Shown here: positions 1-9,405 of the stretch, one piece after another | Layout of the letters: each line of letters opens with the position of its first letter | How positions within the stretch are numbered: the first letter of the stretch is position 1 | DNA from: Branchiostoma belcheri | Taxonomy: Eukaryota > Chordata > Leptocardii > Amphioxiformes > Branchiostomatidae | DNA: 64,000 nt | Direction: 5' to 3' | Assembly: GCF_001625305.1 (NCBI RefSeq) | Contig: NW_017802958.1 | Span: 62,001-126,000 of the forward strand | The notes under the pieces: generated by a model | The model's database searches: none | What the model saw: only the letters and a program-made list of their open reading frames with translations | What the model was told of the DNA's origin: nothing | Translations under genes and position numbers: made by a program

Positions 1-435
1 GGACGTGGCTTAACCTGGCATTGGGTATGTGTCATTTTGTTGTTTCAGAATCTCGAGGCCACACCAATCTGATTTGTGGGTTCTCGTATTCGCTGCTTCT
101 CTAAAGAAGAGAAGAGATAGAAAGCCTAAGCTTCCAGGGAGATAGTGTAGAGACAAAAAAAGGAATGGGACATCTGGGAGTATGCATTGAAGCTTACTGC
201 ATGGTAAGGGAGTGTCGGAAACTCATATTTTGGCCCCAACGTTTAAAGAAAGCTGCTTGCATTTGTCTTTCTAGTTGTTAAAATTTTTCTGCAAATATGT
301 CCATTTTTCTCAGACCGGGAAATTTTGCTACAGCGAATATGAAGTGATTTACTAGTACCTGAACATGCTATAGTCTGGGGTCATCAATGGCAGGAAGCTT
401 TGGTTATTATTAACTCATTCATTCCTTTATTCTAG

Positions 436-650
436 GCAATGGTGGTGGTGGAGGAAATGGTGGCATGGCAGTTGGCGCCGGAGGCGTGGCAGTTGGCGCA
501 GGAGGCGTGGCAGTTGGAGCAGGAGGTGGTTTTGGAGGAAATGGTGGTGTCGCAGGTGGCGTGGCAGGTGCCGCAGGAGGCGGCCCGGCGGGAGGACAGG
601 CTGGAGGTCAGACCAACAGTAACAACATAAAGAACAACACCATGAATTAG
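436..650 (+). CDS. Terminal exon of a glycine/alanine-rich low-complexity protein
   Basis: A 3' splice site (ttctag, ending at 435) is followed by an open frame that stops at 648-650. The encoded tail is almost wholly Gly/Ala/Val with a repeated unit of the type GGVAVGAG (three copies) followed by a Gln/Asn-rich end (QAGGQTNSNN). Such tails occur in RNA-binding, structural and secreted proteins; nothing here distinguishes these. The preceding exons lie upstream of the window or are not recognisable. The repeat is a tandem duplication at DNA level (ggcgtggcagttggcgcagg-type unit), so length variation between alleles is likely. Function not assigned. Confidence 0.55.
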
Positions 651-1575
651 CACCGTTTATGAAGAGAAGTACTGTTTTAGCACATGTATAATTCCCATTG
701 TATCCCCTTCTTAATGCAGTGGACACTTGATGGGGACCACGCCAGGTTATATATATATATAACCCTGGAGCGCCTGTCTCCCCTTCCCCCAAGGCGACGC
801 CAGCAAGAGCAGGAGGATAGCGATAGATACTCGGACACTGACAGCGGCAGTGAGTACTTCTGAAGATGAATAGGAAGATGTGTAACTCAGTAAACCTTGT
901 AAATACATGTAGAACACCCTACAATACTGTACTTTTGTTTTGATGTTAGACCATCTACATTGATACAAGACACGTGCTGGTATGTATAAGTGCAGGATTG
1001 TCTGCCTGCTTGCTTCTGTAAATACATTGTAAGTCAGTACTCCCCTAAATACATGTAGAACACATGTATATAGATTAAATTGAGAAAAGGGAATACACCA
1101 TTGTGTGCTGGCAAAGCAACAAATCCAGGGGAAAAAAGTTTCAAGAAAAAGAAGAAACGCCCCTACAAGAAAAATATAACTGTGCAAAACCCTACATGTT
1201 GACCAAATGACCATGAACTTACCCTGTCTTGGAATTGCTAAGTAACTACAGTTTCCTACTGTACATTGATATAGTATATAGCATTAAGTCATTCACAGAC
1301 ATTTGCTAGATTTCCTCCTTCTCCAGTAATGCCCTGAGGTAGGGTAGATAAATGTATGTAATTTTGATGCAGATAGTGATACTGTGATAGTTATGTATTA
1401 GAGTAATGTATGTTTTAATATAGTGCATTTTATGCTATGTGAATAGGGATGAAGGTGATGGAACACCAGGTTCACAGAGACGCCATCCCCAGTTGGCAGG
1501 GCCAGGAGGAATTTGCCTTTTACATCACCGGTGAAAAGCCCTTCACAGTATTTAAGAAAACTGATTTTGACTGGT
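651..1575. other. Non-coding stretch
   Basis: No supported gene. A short AT dinucleotide run occurs near 750-760, and the phrase aaatacatgtagaacac occurs twice (about 900 and 1046), suggesting an old local duplication. Long reverse frames here lack splice or family signals and I treat them as chance. Confidence 0.5.
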
Positions 1576-1584
1576 CTACTTAGT

Positions 1585-1652
1585 TAGCCTGGGTACCATC
1601 CCCAGTAGTATATTCGCAAACTCTATAACTGGGTCTGGACTTGAACACATAT
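1585..1652 (+). repeat. Left terminal inverted repeat of the 709-bp MITE
   Basis: Perfectly complementary to 2226-2293. It begins with tagcctgggtacc, immediately inside the ctacttagt duplication. A related motif (tagcctgggttccatcc) recurs near 12291, suggesting a wider family. Confidence 0.9.
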
Positions 1653-1893
1653 GTAGCGTCTGGAGTCTAAATATTCGTTCAGATTTTGAACGAGCGCGCT
1701 GATTGGTCCTACTCGTTTAAGCCCTTTTTTGGGTGTGTACATATTAGGTAAGGGCTGTTCGGATGTCCGAACGGCGACGTTAGCGCCCGTTCGAACGTCC
1801 GAACGCCTTATCATCAACATGTCCGACGCCGAACCGAACGCTAAAGCGCACATGATATAGCCGTAGTCAGTCTTTCCGTGATAAATCATCAAC

Positions 1894-2046
1894 ATGGCTA
1901 ACGCACAAGCCGCTCAGCTCACGGAGGTTGATGTTGACCTTGCAATCACGTCCGTTTTGGACGATTTAGACGGAATATCGTCGCTCAAAAATGAGCAAAA
2001 AGATGCATTGAATAATTTTGTTCGTGATGTTTTGGGCGTCCTACCG
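1894..2046 (+). CDS. RecQ-like helicase first exon carried inside the MITE
   Basis: From an ATG at 1894 the frame encodes 51 residues ending ...DVLGVLP and then meets a GT (gtaaaa, 2047). The stretch SLKNEQKDALNNFVRDVLGV matches the region of RecQ-type SF2 helicases just before Walker A, where the family continues with TGxGKS. The exon therefore stops exactly where an intron before Walker A is plausible. Without splicing the frame runs on to a stop at 2119-2121 with lysine/arginine-rich residues unlike a helicase. Inverted CCAAT (about 1703), CCAAT (about 2162) and CRE boxes lie within the MITE. Alone it cannot make a helicase; it is a captured or left-over exon. Family call is motif-based. 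Confidence 0.6.
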
Positions 2047-2203
2047 GTAAAAAAAGAACGCACCGAGAAAAGGAACACTCGCTCGAAGATCTGTGTTTAC
2101 AAAACAACAAACATCACTTGAATAATGCAGGTGCGCCATTGGCCGTCGCCTCTGAGGCTCAGCCAATCAAATGAAGCCCCGCTGCTCGGGCTAGCTCATT
2201 ACG

Positions 2204-2211
2204 TGACGTCA
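2204..2211. promoter_or_regulatory. CRE/ATF-type palindrome inside the MITE
   Basis: tgacgtca, within acgtgacgtcatg, close to the right TIR and 40 bp downstream of a CCAAT box (agccaatcaa). Sequence match only; it could confer transcription on neighbouring DNA after insertion. Confidence 0.35.
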
Positions 2212-2225
2212 TGAACAATCGTTTT

Positions 2226-2293
2226 ATATGTGTTCAAGTCCAGACCCAGTTATAGAGTTTGCGAATATACTACTGGGGATGGTACCCAGGCTA
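2226..2293 (-). repeat. Right terminal inverted repeat of the 709-bp MITE
   Basis: Exact reverse complement of 1585-1652. It ends ggtacccaggcta, directly before the second ctacttagt copy (2294-2302). Confidence 0.9.
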
Positions 2294-2587
2294 CTACTTA
2301 GTTGTAATAACTTGAGAATGATATGTGGTACTAACTTTGGGGGTAATGATATAAGAACAAAGTTTTCAATTAAATTGCATATTGTTATTTGCCTTTTCAT
2401 TCTAGGCTGCATGCAGTCTTGTCAGGAAGGCCAGGAAAATCCTCTTCACCATGTCAGACAAGGTCAAAGGCAGTGAAGGTGGCATCGCCCAATGATCTTC
2501 TGGCGAGAAGAACAACACAAACACACCATGAAAGGGAGGACCAAAACCATATTCTCTAACGGATCACCAAACACACCAGGGATGGGG

Positions 2588-2924
2588 GGCACATCGATAT
2601 CGACGTCCGCAGATTTTATGAGGCCATGAAGACCAATGAAACTGACTTGACATATGCAGCGCTTGTGGGCCTTCGAAAACAATCGGTCGGGGATGCCGAA
2701 CGCCTTCTCTCCCATGCGGTGGAGAAGTTTTTCCGGAGGAAGGGCTACCAGGTTGAAGCTGAGTATGTCAAAACAGTTGCAGATTGACATGAGGCATCAG
2801 ATGGACGCGGTCTCAGTCAGGAGCAGCGGAGTACAGCCAGTCACAACATGAAACGCTACATTCTGGATAGGTGGATGCCGTGGCATCAGCTGGATGGGGA
2901 CCTTTCAAAGATTGACACCAACAG
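2588..2924 (+). pseudogene. Relic exon of an unrecognised repeated protein family
   Basis: One frame reads through a single in-frame TGA (about 2786) and ends at a good donor (acag|gtattc, 2924). It contains RRFYEAMKTNETDLTYAALV before the stop and MKRYILDRWMPWHQLDGDLS after it. The conserved-looking W-MPWH block and the balanced composition argue for real, once-coding sequence. A short upstream open piece (2406-2491, after ttctag) may be a preceding exon. I recall similar sequences as repetitive lancelet/mollusc predicted proteins but cannot name a domain. The stop codon marks it as decayed unless the base is an assembly error. Confidence 0.4.
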
Positions 2925-3127
2925 GTATTCCATAATTCCCCCCAGAACATTTGTGGTCTTAAATCTTAATGACGATGAAGTCTGAGGATCATGCTGATCA
3001 CCTTTTATTTAGTTTTAGTAGAATTTGATTAAGTTCAATAAGGTTTCAGCTGTCAACATCTCAATCTCAAAAAGTATATATACATATCATACATATATGT
3101 AAGGATGTATGTGTTTGTGTCATTTAT

Positions 3128-3560
3128 TTGACTTGTTCAGATGTATTGTATCTCAACTTTATTTTAGGCGCATTGAAGGTCTCTGCGGCTTTAGCTAAAC
3201 CCTACAAACAGCCAACAAACAGGAACAGATTGGACAGAAAGAGGGAGTGGTTGAGGTATAAATGGCAGTTGTGGAGGAAAAAAGGGCTGCAGCAAGAAAA
3301 GAGACCTGAAAAAAAGGAAAACAGCATATAAGAAAAGACCCTGGCTTCGCCGACTTAAGTGGCGCATTGAGTCAGGCTTTTTTGCTCAGGGCAACATGGT
3401 CCATGAAAATGTTCCCAGGGAATGACCAACAAGAGAGAAACCGCATCCGGGACGGATTTAGGAATGACCTCAGCAAACGTCTCAATGCCGAACACAAAAA
3501 GCTGAACGTAAGAAGATCGGGAACAAGAAGAGTATGGAGAATAAATGAAGCAATGTAGAC
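3128..3560 (+). pseudogene. Lys/Arg-rich coding debris between family exons
   Basis: Two short frames (about 3170-3331 and 3367-3558) encode basic, helical stretches such as RLDRKREWLRYKWQLW and NDQQERNRIRDGFRNDLSKR. They sit between the relic exon at 2588-2924 and the exon at 3594-3853 and may be further decayed exons of the same gene. No domain recognised; no clear acceptor/donor pair joins them. Confidence 0.25.
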
Positions 3561-3593
3561 ACGGCCGTACTGTTATGAAGGAGATCATTCCAG

Positions 3594-3853
3594 ATGCTTT
3601 TGGGGATCACTCATCTGCAGGCACCCGAGGAAATGGACATTTCCGAACTACCTGAGAAGGCGTCCGCTCGACGCCTGACCGTGAAATGGCACGTACCGAA
3701 CGGGGAAAGGGTTTACGTTAGAGAGACGGAAGGTGGCAAGCCCCTGAAAGACGACACATGCAGGTATGATGAGATTGCTTCAACCGTGCAAATATCAGAG
3801 GACATGACACTGCCGGTGGAAGAGATGATGAAAGCTTGGCAGGCCGTGAAGCA
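3594..3853 (+). CDS. Unassigned exon with intact frame and donor site
   Basis: An acceptor (cattccag, ending 3593) precedes an open frame that ends at a strong donor (gaagca|gtgagt). The translation includes ARRLTVKWHVPNGERVYVRE and ISEDMTLPVEEMMKAWQAVK: alternating beta-like and acidic helical segments, plausible as a folded domain. It lies on the same strand as the relic exons upstream and may belong to the same repeated family. No motif is recognised; function unknown. Confidence 0.4.
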
Positions 3854-4539
3854 GTGAGTAAATGGGTGCCGACATTTCTTATCTAGATTTAGACTGCAGG
3901 GGTATTTTAGCATGAGGGAGCAGAATCTGGCAGATGTCTTAGAGCTAACTCTGACTGGCGGACAGGCAGGTAGAGCTAGCTCCACGCACTTTGAATACAT
4001 ATACATGGTTCACGTCACCCAAAAACAAAAAGGCACAGCTCTATGGGTGACCTTTAGAGAGAGAAAAAAGTATTTTGTGGCTCCGGTCACCCATGACTAT
4101 GGCAAGCTTCACATTTACGTTGTTCGCTGCAAAACAGCGGTATTGCGCGCATCGACGAGAGATGCTCGCCGCAGTAGAATTTATAACAATGTATTAATAT
4201 TATTGCTATGTTCAGGGTGATCACCCATTCACTCTGCGTACTGACATTATGGCACTACAGGCATTAATGTCCATGAAGTCTCCAGTCGGCCAATACGCTC
4301 GTTGGTGTATAAAACTGTCCCCTTATAATTTTCGCACCTAACATCGCCTTTGTGTAAAACATGTAAATGCTGACGCACTCAGCAGGCGTCCATGCTCTCA
4401 GTGTGGCAGGGTAGACCAACGGTCCGACCCCAGCCCACAAGTAAATACAATTCAATCCCTCCGACCCCCCCTCCCCCTCTGTGCCCCTGTCGATGTAGCA
4501 ACCAGTCAACAGACATATCCTGTCCTCAACAATTGGTAG
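3854..4539. other. No gene supported
   Basis: Mixed-composition DNA. The 102-codon plus frame at 3912-4220 has no splice signals, no motif and ends in hydrophobic low complexity; I see nothing else here. Confidence 0.4.
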
Positions 4540-5410
4540 CGGACAAATCCCATGGCGTCCGCCCGGCCGGGGTTGCCCTATATGGCGACTGGGAAAACGT
4601 CGTTTTCCGTGATAACGTATTGTATCGCAAGCGGGTTCAGCCCGACGGCCTACCCCTTGCTATAAACTGGTCGTCCCCCAGGAAATAAAACATGTACATG
4701 TAGTGCTTCGGCTGGTTCATGACGACCCTCTGGGGGGCCGCTTGGGGTTTGATAAAACGATTAAACGTCTGAAACTCACGTTTTATTGGCCACGTTTAGC
4801 CACTGGTGTCTGTGCCTATGTGTTGGGGTGCCTTGTGTGCCAACGTAATAAAACAGGTGGTCGGAAACCGCGTGCGCCTTTGCATCCGCCCGTGGTCGGA
4901 TTTCCGAACGAACGGGTAGCCATGGATCTGGTGGACCCATTTCCTAAATCCGCGCAAGGTAATAAATATAGTTTAGTCATGTCATACTATTTCACCAAAT
5001 GGGTCGAACTCTTCCCCCTTTCTGATGCATCTGCTGAAACCGTCGCTATGTGCGTGTACAATGGATGGGTTTCTGTACACGGCCCTCCCCACTCCCTACG
5101 TTCCGACCAGGGGCGAAATTTCGATTCTAATGTAGTTCACAAGCTCTGTAATCTGCTAAAAATTCACAAGACGCGAACTACACCCTACCCCCTCAGTCGG
5201 ATGGACTTGTCGAACGTTTCAACCGCACAATGCGATCCTCCGTTCTTCCATCAGCGGGGCTGGGACACACCTCCCGGGTGTGCAGTTTGCGTATAACACC
5301 AGCAAACATGCAACTACAGGCTTCTCACCATTTTTCCTCTGGCACGGGAGAGAGGCCAGGCATAGACGTAACTCGTCCCTATGCAGGGATGTAGCGCTGC
5401 ATAGGGTTGC
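4540..5410 (+). pseudogene. Ty3/gypsy pol relic: integrase zinc-binding and core region
   Basis: In order, on three frames joined by frameshifts: the end of RNase H/linker (VVFRDNVLYRKRVQPDGLPL), the integrase zinc-binding region (LVHDDPLGGRLGFDKTIKRL with CLVC downstream), the catalytic core (AMDLVDPFPKSAQGNKYSLV, then LRSDQGRNFDS) and QFAYNTSKHATTGFSPFFLW. The second zinc-binding His is Arg (GGRLG). Frameshifts lie near 4655, near 5190 (just before the core glutamate segment) and near 5270 (2-bp loss). No LTRs are visible on either side, so this is an internal fragment of a dead element. Function when intact: cDNA integration. Confidence 0.8.
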
Positions 5411-5888
5411 ATACTTTCTGTACCACGGTTTCCTGGACCCAGCTTTGCATGTTTCTCATATTTGCCATCAGAAACATTGTATGGCTGAGCCACATTTGTC
5501 CCTAGAGCCAGCTTCTGTCAACAATTCTCGACAGGTTTGTGTTAAGAATGCATATGGCGGCAGTATTACCCACCAAGGGTACCCGGATTGCGTCCTACCA
5601 TGACCACGAAGATGAGGAGATTGACCACGCATAGACAGGTGCACAATACAAATACCAAAGGATGAATATTGTAAGGCACATGCTTGTAATGTAGTGCTGT
5701 CCACGATGTGCATTATGCGGGTGGGTATATGTAGAATAGGAGATGCAATCAAGGAGTTACACTTACAGGAAAATCACAGATGTGTAAACTGTGGCAGAAC
5801 TTTCGAGGGGACGATGGGGCGACACCGTGGGTACACGTGACTGTCAAGTGCAGCTGTAGTTTAATGGTTTGAGTATTGTATTCTCTAG
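5411..5888. other. No gene supported
   Basis: Sequence after the gypsy relic shows no convincing coding or repeat structure; the 94-codon reverse frame has no family signal. Confidence 0.4.
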
Positions 5889-5966
5889 CAAACAAGATCA
5901 GCCAACAAAAGGAATTGACTCATCAGCTCCGAGAGGAGGTCAAGGAAACATTGAACAGCATCTCCA
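5889..5966 (+). CDS. Short coiled-coil exon
   Basis: Bounded by a polypyrimidine/AG acceptor (ttctctag) and a consensus donor (cca|gtaagt). The reading frame encodes NKISQQKELTHQLREEVKET, a strongly amphipathic helical segment. It may belong with the exon-like piece at 6523-6726, but the kinase relic between them is of different character. Parent gene unknown. Confidence 0.35.
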
Positions 5967-6220
5967 GTAAGTGATCCTTACTTGTTGCTTTTACATACAC
6001 GTACTAGATTTGTGTCCAGGGCACGGCATATGTTTCGAAAGTTAGACAGCAGGATAGAGAGACAATAGATGATCTGTCCAGTACTAGCACTCCTGACAAG
6101 TGTGCACGTGGCGAGGCTGAGGCCACCTACTGTAACGAAAGAAGAAGAAGGTCTCACCTCTGTTTTTAGAGAAGGGGGGCACATATTTCTAACTCTGTGG
6201 AAGGGTTAGTCAATTGGAGA

Positions 6221-6319
6221 TGAGGCCCAAGCGATTTAACATCATGAGCCAGTCGGCTGAAGGACTTAACTACCTGCACCAAAAAGGCATCATACATTGT
6301 GATGTAAAAAGTGGATGAG
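6221..6319 (+). pseudogene. Protein kinase catalytic-loop relic
   Basis: One frame encodes SAEGLNYLHQKGIIHCDVKS followed by Gly-stop. This is the alpha-E helix plus subdomain VIb of a Ser/Thr or Tyr-kinase-like domain (consensus L.YLH..gIiHRDlKs). The HRD arginine is cysteine and no N-lobe, DFG or APE segment is found nearby, so it is a detached fragment and not a working kinase. Confidence 0.55.
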
Positions 6320-6522
6320 ACCTGAAATGATTAGCCCCCCTTGTGGCATGTTATGGCACTGCAGCTGTACTTCAGGTTTTGATATGTCGTGATGTGAACA
6401 GTTTTGATATAAAACATTGTTCTTGTATTTTTTAAATACTTTCGTCACAAAGGTTGGTGACAATTATGGTGATTTGTACTAAAATAAATTGCAATGTCAA
6501 CACACTGTTCTTCTTTCTATTA

Positions 6523-6726
6523 GCAACTGACAGACATCTTAGAAGCCAAGGTCAAGCTGAGTGGGTACTTCATACCAGACTATAACCGCCAAGCTATGCT
6601 GGAAGCAATGGAGGCCATCCCGTCAGACTTAGGGAAAGACACAATGCTAGGCTTATCAACAGGCTGATCGTAAGAGCCAATGCAGGTCAGGACAAGAAGC
6701 CAGCAACCTTGTATGAAGCCAGAGAG
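6523..6726 (+). pseudogene. Frameshifted exon relic (family unknown)
   Basis: Coding-like sequence (LEAKVKLSGYFIPDYNRQAM, then after a single-base loss RLINRLIVRANAGQDKKPAT) ending at a canonical donor (gagag|gtaagc, about 6726). The 1-bp deletion near 6645 breaks the frame. The LINE at 6821 inserted about 100 bp downstream, in what would be the following intron. Confidence 0.35.
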
Positions 6727-6820
6727 GTAAGCCAATAGTAGGGTGACCTGTTGTATATGTACATTGTACTATATAGGTACACTCATCAGTATGGTGTTTC
6801 CCATTACCCCACTACTGACC

Positions 6821-8176
6821 ACACAGAAATCCCGTGAACAGCGGCGGCCTCTCCTCTTTGTCTTCTGGGATTTGGAGAAGGCTTTTGACAGTGTCCCAAG
6901 ACCAGCCATGTGGGCAACGCTGAGGCGTTTTGGCTGTCCCGACCACTTCACGGACCTTATCCAGGCCCTTCATGATGGTATGAAGGGTCGCGTCGTGTTC
7001 AAGAACAGTATCTCTGACCCCTTCCCCATCACCACCGGTCTAAAGCAGGGCTGTGTTCTTGCCCCCACTCTGTTCTCACTGTACCTTGGGGCAATGATAC
7101 ACGAGCTCCCTGACACGACCCCCGGCATCCAACTCCGCTGCCGATTGGATGGAGGTCTTTTCAAGACCGGACGGCTCCGCGCCAAACGACGTACCACCCC
7201 GGTCACAGTACGGGAGCTACAGTACGCTGATGACAACGCGACCCCTGTAGACACAGTTGTAGATCTCCAGACAACTGTTGACGTCTTTGATGGTGCCTAC
7301 TCCCACTTTGGTCTTACCTCCAATACAGGCAAGACCAAGATTCAAGCACAGGGAGCTCCGGGCGACCATCCCCCTGACACCAGTACCGTGCGACTCCATG
7401 GCGAGGTTCTTGAGACTGTGGAGGCCTTCCCTTACCTCGGAAGCTATCTTTCTTGTGATAGCTCTATGCGGAAAGATATTGATAACAGGATTCGCGCCGC
7501 ACATACTGCTTTCGGGAGAATCTCTAAACGTGTCTTCCTGAATCACGACCTGAACCTCCAGACCAAAATCTCGGTGTTCAGAGCCATTGTTCTCTCTACT
7601 CTTCTCTATGGCTCTGAGCTATGGGTCCTGTACAGGAGAGACATAAAAAGACTGGAGTCGTTCCAACAGCAGAAACTCCGTACGATCATGAAGATCAAAC
7701 GACAAGACCGTGTCTCCAACGAGGCTGTTCTTCTTCGAGCTAACCTCCCCAGTATTGAGACCACTGTGGCAGGACACCGGCTTCGCTGGGTAGGACACGT
7801 CAGCAGAATGCCTGAAACCAGACTCCCCCGCCAGATCTTGTTCTCCCAACTTGAATCTGGCACAAGACCTAGAGGCGCTCCTCGGCGCCGCTTCCGGGAC
7901 CAACTGAAGGACACACTCCTTCGTTGCGCCATAGACCAGGACAGCTGGGAGCACCTGGCAGAAGACAGAGCCAAGTGGCGACGCACTGTGATGCAGGGGA
8001 CGGCTCACATGGAGAATCAACGCCGGGCTGAAGCTGAGGCCAAAAGACAGCAACGCAAGGAGCGTCTTCTCCGCCCGTGCCCACCTCCTACCCTGCCATG
8101 CAGAAAATGCCACAAACTCTTCCATACCAGGCTAGGTTTAAGTAGCCACACACGTCATAGACACCCCAACGATTGA
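6821..8176 (+). CDS. LINE reverse transcriptase (ORF2 C-terminal two thirds) with C2H2 finger
   Basis: Uninterrupted frame to the stop at 8174-8176. Order: RT palm start (LLFVFWDLEKAFDSVPRPAM), GLKQGCVLAPTLFSLYLGAM, catalytic box as LQYADDNA (YADD), thumb/connection with TKISVFRAIVLSTLLYGSEL, then a C-terminal zinc finger CRKCHKLFHTRLGLSSHTRH. The first 26 codons of the longer open frame (6743-6820) are flanking host DNA, not LINE. The endonuclease region was lost by truncation, so the copy cannot move by itself even though the RT core looks intact. The C-terminal finger and dispensed poly(A) fit the CR1/RTE/L2-like spectrum; the exact clade is not decided. Confidence 0.9.
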   Translation, partial: TQKSREQRRPLLFVFWDLEKAFDSVPRPAMWATLRRFGCPDHFTDLIQALHDGMKGRVVFKNSISDPFPITTGLKQGCVLAPTLFSLYLGAMIHELPDTTPGIQLRCRLDGGLFKTGRLRAKRRTTPVTVRELQYADDNATPVDTVVDLQTTVDVFDGAYSHFGLTSNTGKTKIQAQGAPGDHPPDTSTVRLHGEVLETVEAFPYLGSYLSCDSSMRKDIDNRIRAAHTAFGRISKRVFLNHDLNLQTKISVFRAIVLSTLLYGSELWVLYRRDIKRLESFQQQKLRTIMKIKRQDRVSNEAVLLRANLPSIETTVAGHRLRWVGHVSRMPETRLPRQILFSQLESGTRPRGAPRRRFRDQLKDTLLRCAIDQDSWEHLAEDRAKWRRTVMQGTAHMENQRRAEAEAKRQQRKERLLRPCPPPTLPCRKCHKLFHTRLGLSSHTRHRHPND

Positions 8177-8242
8177 GGGCCCACGAATATGACATGAACA
8201 ATTATGCTCGGTAACGAGCTACTGCCGATGATGATGATGATG
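6821..8242 (+). mobile_element. 5'-truncated LINE with target-site duplication and GAT-repeat tail
   Basis: The direct repeat actactgacc occurs at 6811-6820 and 8243-8252 and brackets a 1422-bp insertion. The insertion begins mid-ORF (5' truncation) and ends in a short (gat)n run at about 8227-8242, in place of poly(A). This is the classic product of target-primed reverse transcription. The duplication is still perfect over 10 bp and the ORF is open, so the insertion is young. Confidence 0.9.
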
Positions 8243-8252
8243 ACTACTGACC

Positions 8253-8773
8253 CAACAAATCATTGCATTGGTAGTTACGTCTAAACCCTGAAATACAACA
8301 CTACTATAGGTGAATACAATTTGCTATGAATGCAATAACTAACATGTATGGTGTTGAAATAACACCTTTGTGATGCAATGTGATATAGATTATGAACATG
8401 TTATGCATTGTTGCTTTGTGTAATGGGAGGTAGTGGCAGAATGCTGTCAATGGTGATGAATGAAGCTGAATGGCATTCAGACTACAATGTACTGTTAATG
8501 CTATCCCTGGTGCTTAATGTCATTAAGACTGACAATTCTTTCCTTGGTGCTGAATGAGGTTGGGTTAACTTAAAAAAAGATACCAGTGCCAAAAATAAAG
8601 CCCTATAAAAAATAAAAAGCCTGGGGAAGAAAGAGTTGAGTCTGTCTGTAGTTTGTACGGCAGGCAAATTATGTGCTGAAACTGTCGGCTGTGACCTCTC
8701 CGACTTCTCCTGTTGTTTCCGGGCAGGGGGTTCAAGAATGGTGACTTGACGGAGTGAGTGTGAGTGAGGCAGA
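8253..8773. other. Intergenic region with candidate 5' UTR
   Basis: No coding signal until the putative start at 8774. The 150 bp before it are comparatively GC-rich and could include the promoter/5' UTR of the next gene. Confidence 0.3.
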
Positions 8774-8789
8774 ATGGCTAGCAGTGCGG
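8774..8789 (+). CDS. Candidate first coding exon (MASSA) of the HTH/integrase-like gene
   Basis: ATG GCT AGC AGT GCG G followed by gtaggt. The leftover G joins AA at the acceptor at 8922 (tattttccag) to give GAA and keeps the frame of the next exon. That phase match is the reason for choosing this start over the in-frame ATG at 8897, which would be intronic. Confidence 0.5.
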
Positions 8790-8921
8790 GTAGGTACTCA
8801 TTCACCTGTAACTGAAGAGTACAGGGTCTACTCTTCGGTTAGGAAGTTGTTGTTGTTTCAGTTTGATTATTATGTGATCATTTCAATAGCCTAAGAATGA
8901 ATGGATGGTCTTATTTTCCAG

Positions 8922-9405
8922 AAAACAACTTCCGTTCATTCACAAGACATCTAGAAGGACTGATCAGAGATTGCGAAAGAAGAAAAGACACAAGGGACAT
9001 AGCCGAGATAAATGTTTTCATAGAGAGAATCTTCGCTCAGACCACAAAGGCGACGAAATTGCGGAAAGCATGCCGCAGCCTGCCAGCTAATGATGACTTT
9101 AGAGTTGCAATTTCGGATGTGGTAGGGGAACTTCGAGCCCGTCTGAAACAATGGAACGGGAAACGTCAACACGCCCTTCCGAAACCAAAACGCGTAGAAA
9201 GTTTCCATCCGGCTGGGGACGTGGAGGGGGAAGGACCTGGGAGGCCACGGAAAGACATTTCTGTTGAAGATGTTCTACACGACATCCTGGACCTAGACTA
9301 CAGTGTCACTGACGTTGCCAAAAAACATCAAGTAAGCCGATCCACCATATACCGCAGACTTGACGAACATGGACTCAATCGGCCTGTGTTTGGATCAAGT
9401 GTGAC
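8922..9405 (+). CDS. DNA-binding N-terminal part of an integrase-core-type protein, 3' end replaced
   Basis: Open frame of about 160 residues: a helical N-terminus (RSFTRHLEGLIRDCERRKDT, KACRSLPANDDFRVAISDVV), a basic linker with an AT-hook-like GRPRKD, then a resolvase-like helix-turn-helix (YSVTDVAKKHQVSRSTIYRR, followed by LDEHGL). The same architecture precedes an rve integrase core in a large animal family derived from integrase-type transposons. Here the frame breaks after about 9405 and continues into hAT-like sequence, so the catalytic part is missing. The reading frame is clean, so the fusion is recent or the fragment is under constraint. Role beyond DNA binding cannot be stated. Confidence 0.6.

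Larger units (their letters stand above)
1585..2293. mobile_element. 709-bp MITE with 68-bp TIRs and 9-bp target-site duplication
   Basis: Bases 1585-1652 and 2226-2293 are exact reverse complements over 68 bp, beginning tagcctgggtaccatcccc. The element is flanked by the direct repeat ctacttagt (1576-1584 and 2294-2302), a 9-bp target-site duplication. A 9-bp duplication with long TIRs is typical of Mutator-like (MULE) elements, though Merlin-type elements cannot be excluded. The perfect TIR match implies recent insertion. No transposase is present, but the interior holds a coding exon (1894-2046) and promoter-like boxes, so this is either a deletion derivative of a larger helicase-bearing element or a gene-capturing Pack-MULE-like element. 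Confidence 0.9.

Noticed and set aside
747-1214. 155-codon minus-strand frame
   Set aside because: Runs through an AT dinucleotide run and Leu/Ser-rich sequence without any splice or start support.
6221-6319. Kinase gene
   Set aside because: Only the catalytic-loop region is present, HRD arginine is lost and no other kinase motif occurs within several kb.
6743-6820. ATG at 6743 as the start of the LINE protein
   Set aside because: The target-site duplication at 6811-6820 places these codons in flanking DNA; the LINE is 5'-truncated at 6821.
8897-8921. In-frame ATG at 8897 as start of the HTH gene
   Set aside because: A strong acceptor at 8921 and a phase-matched first exon at 8774 make these codons intronic.
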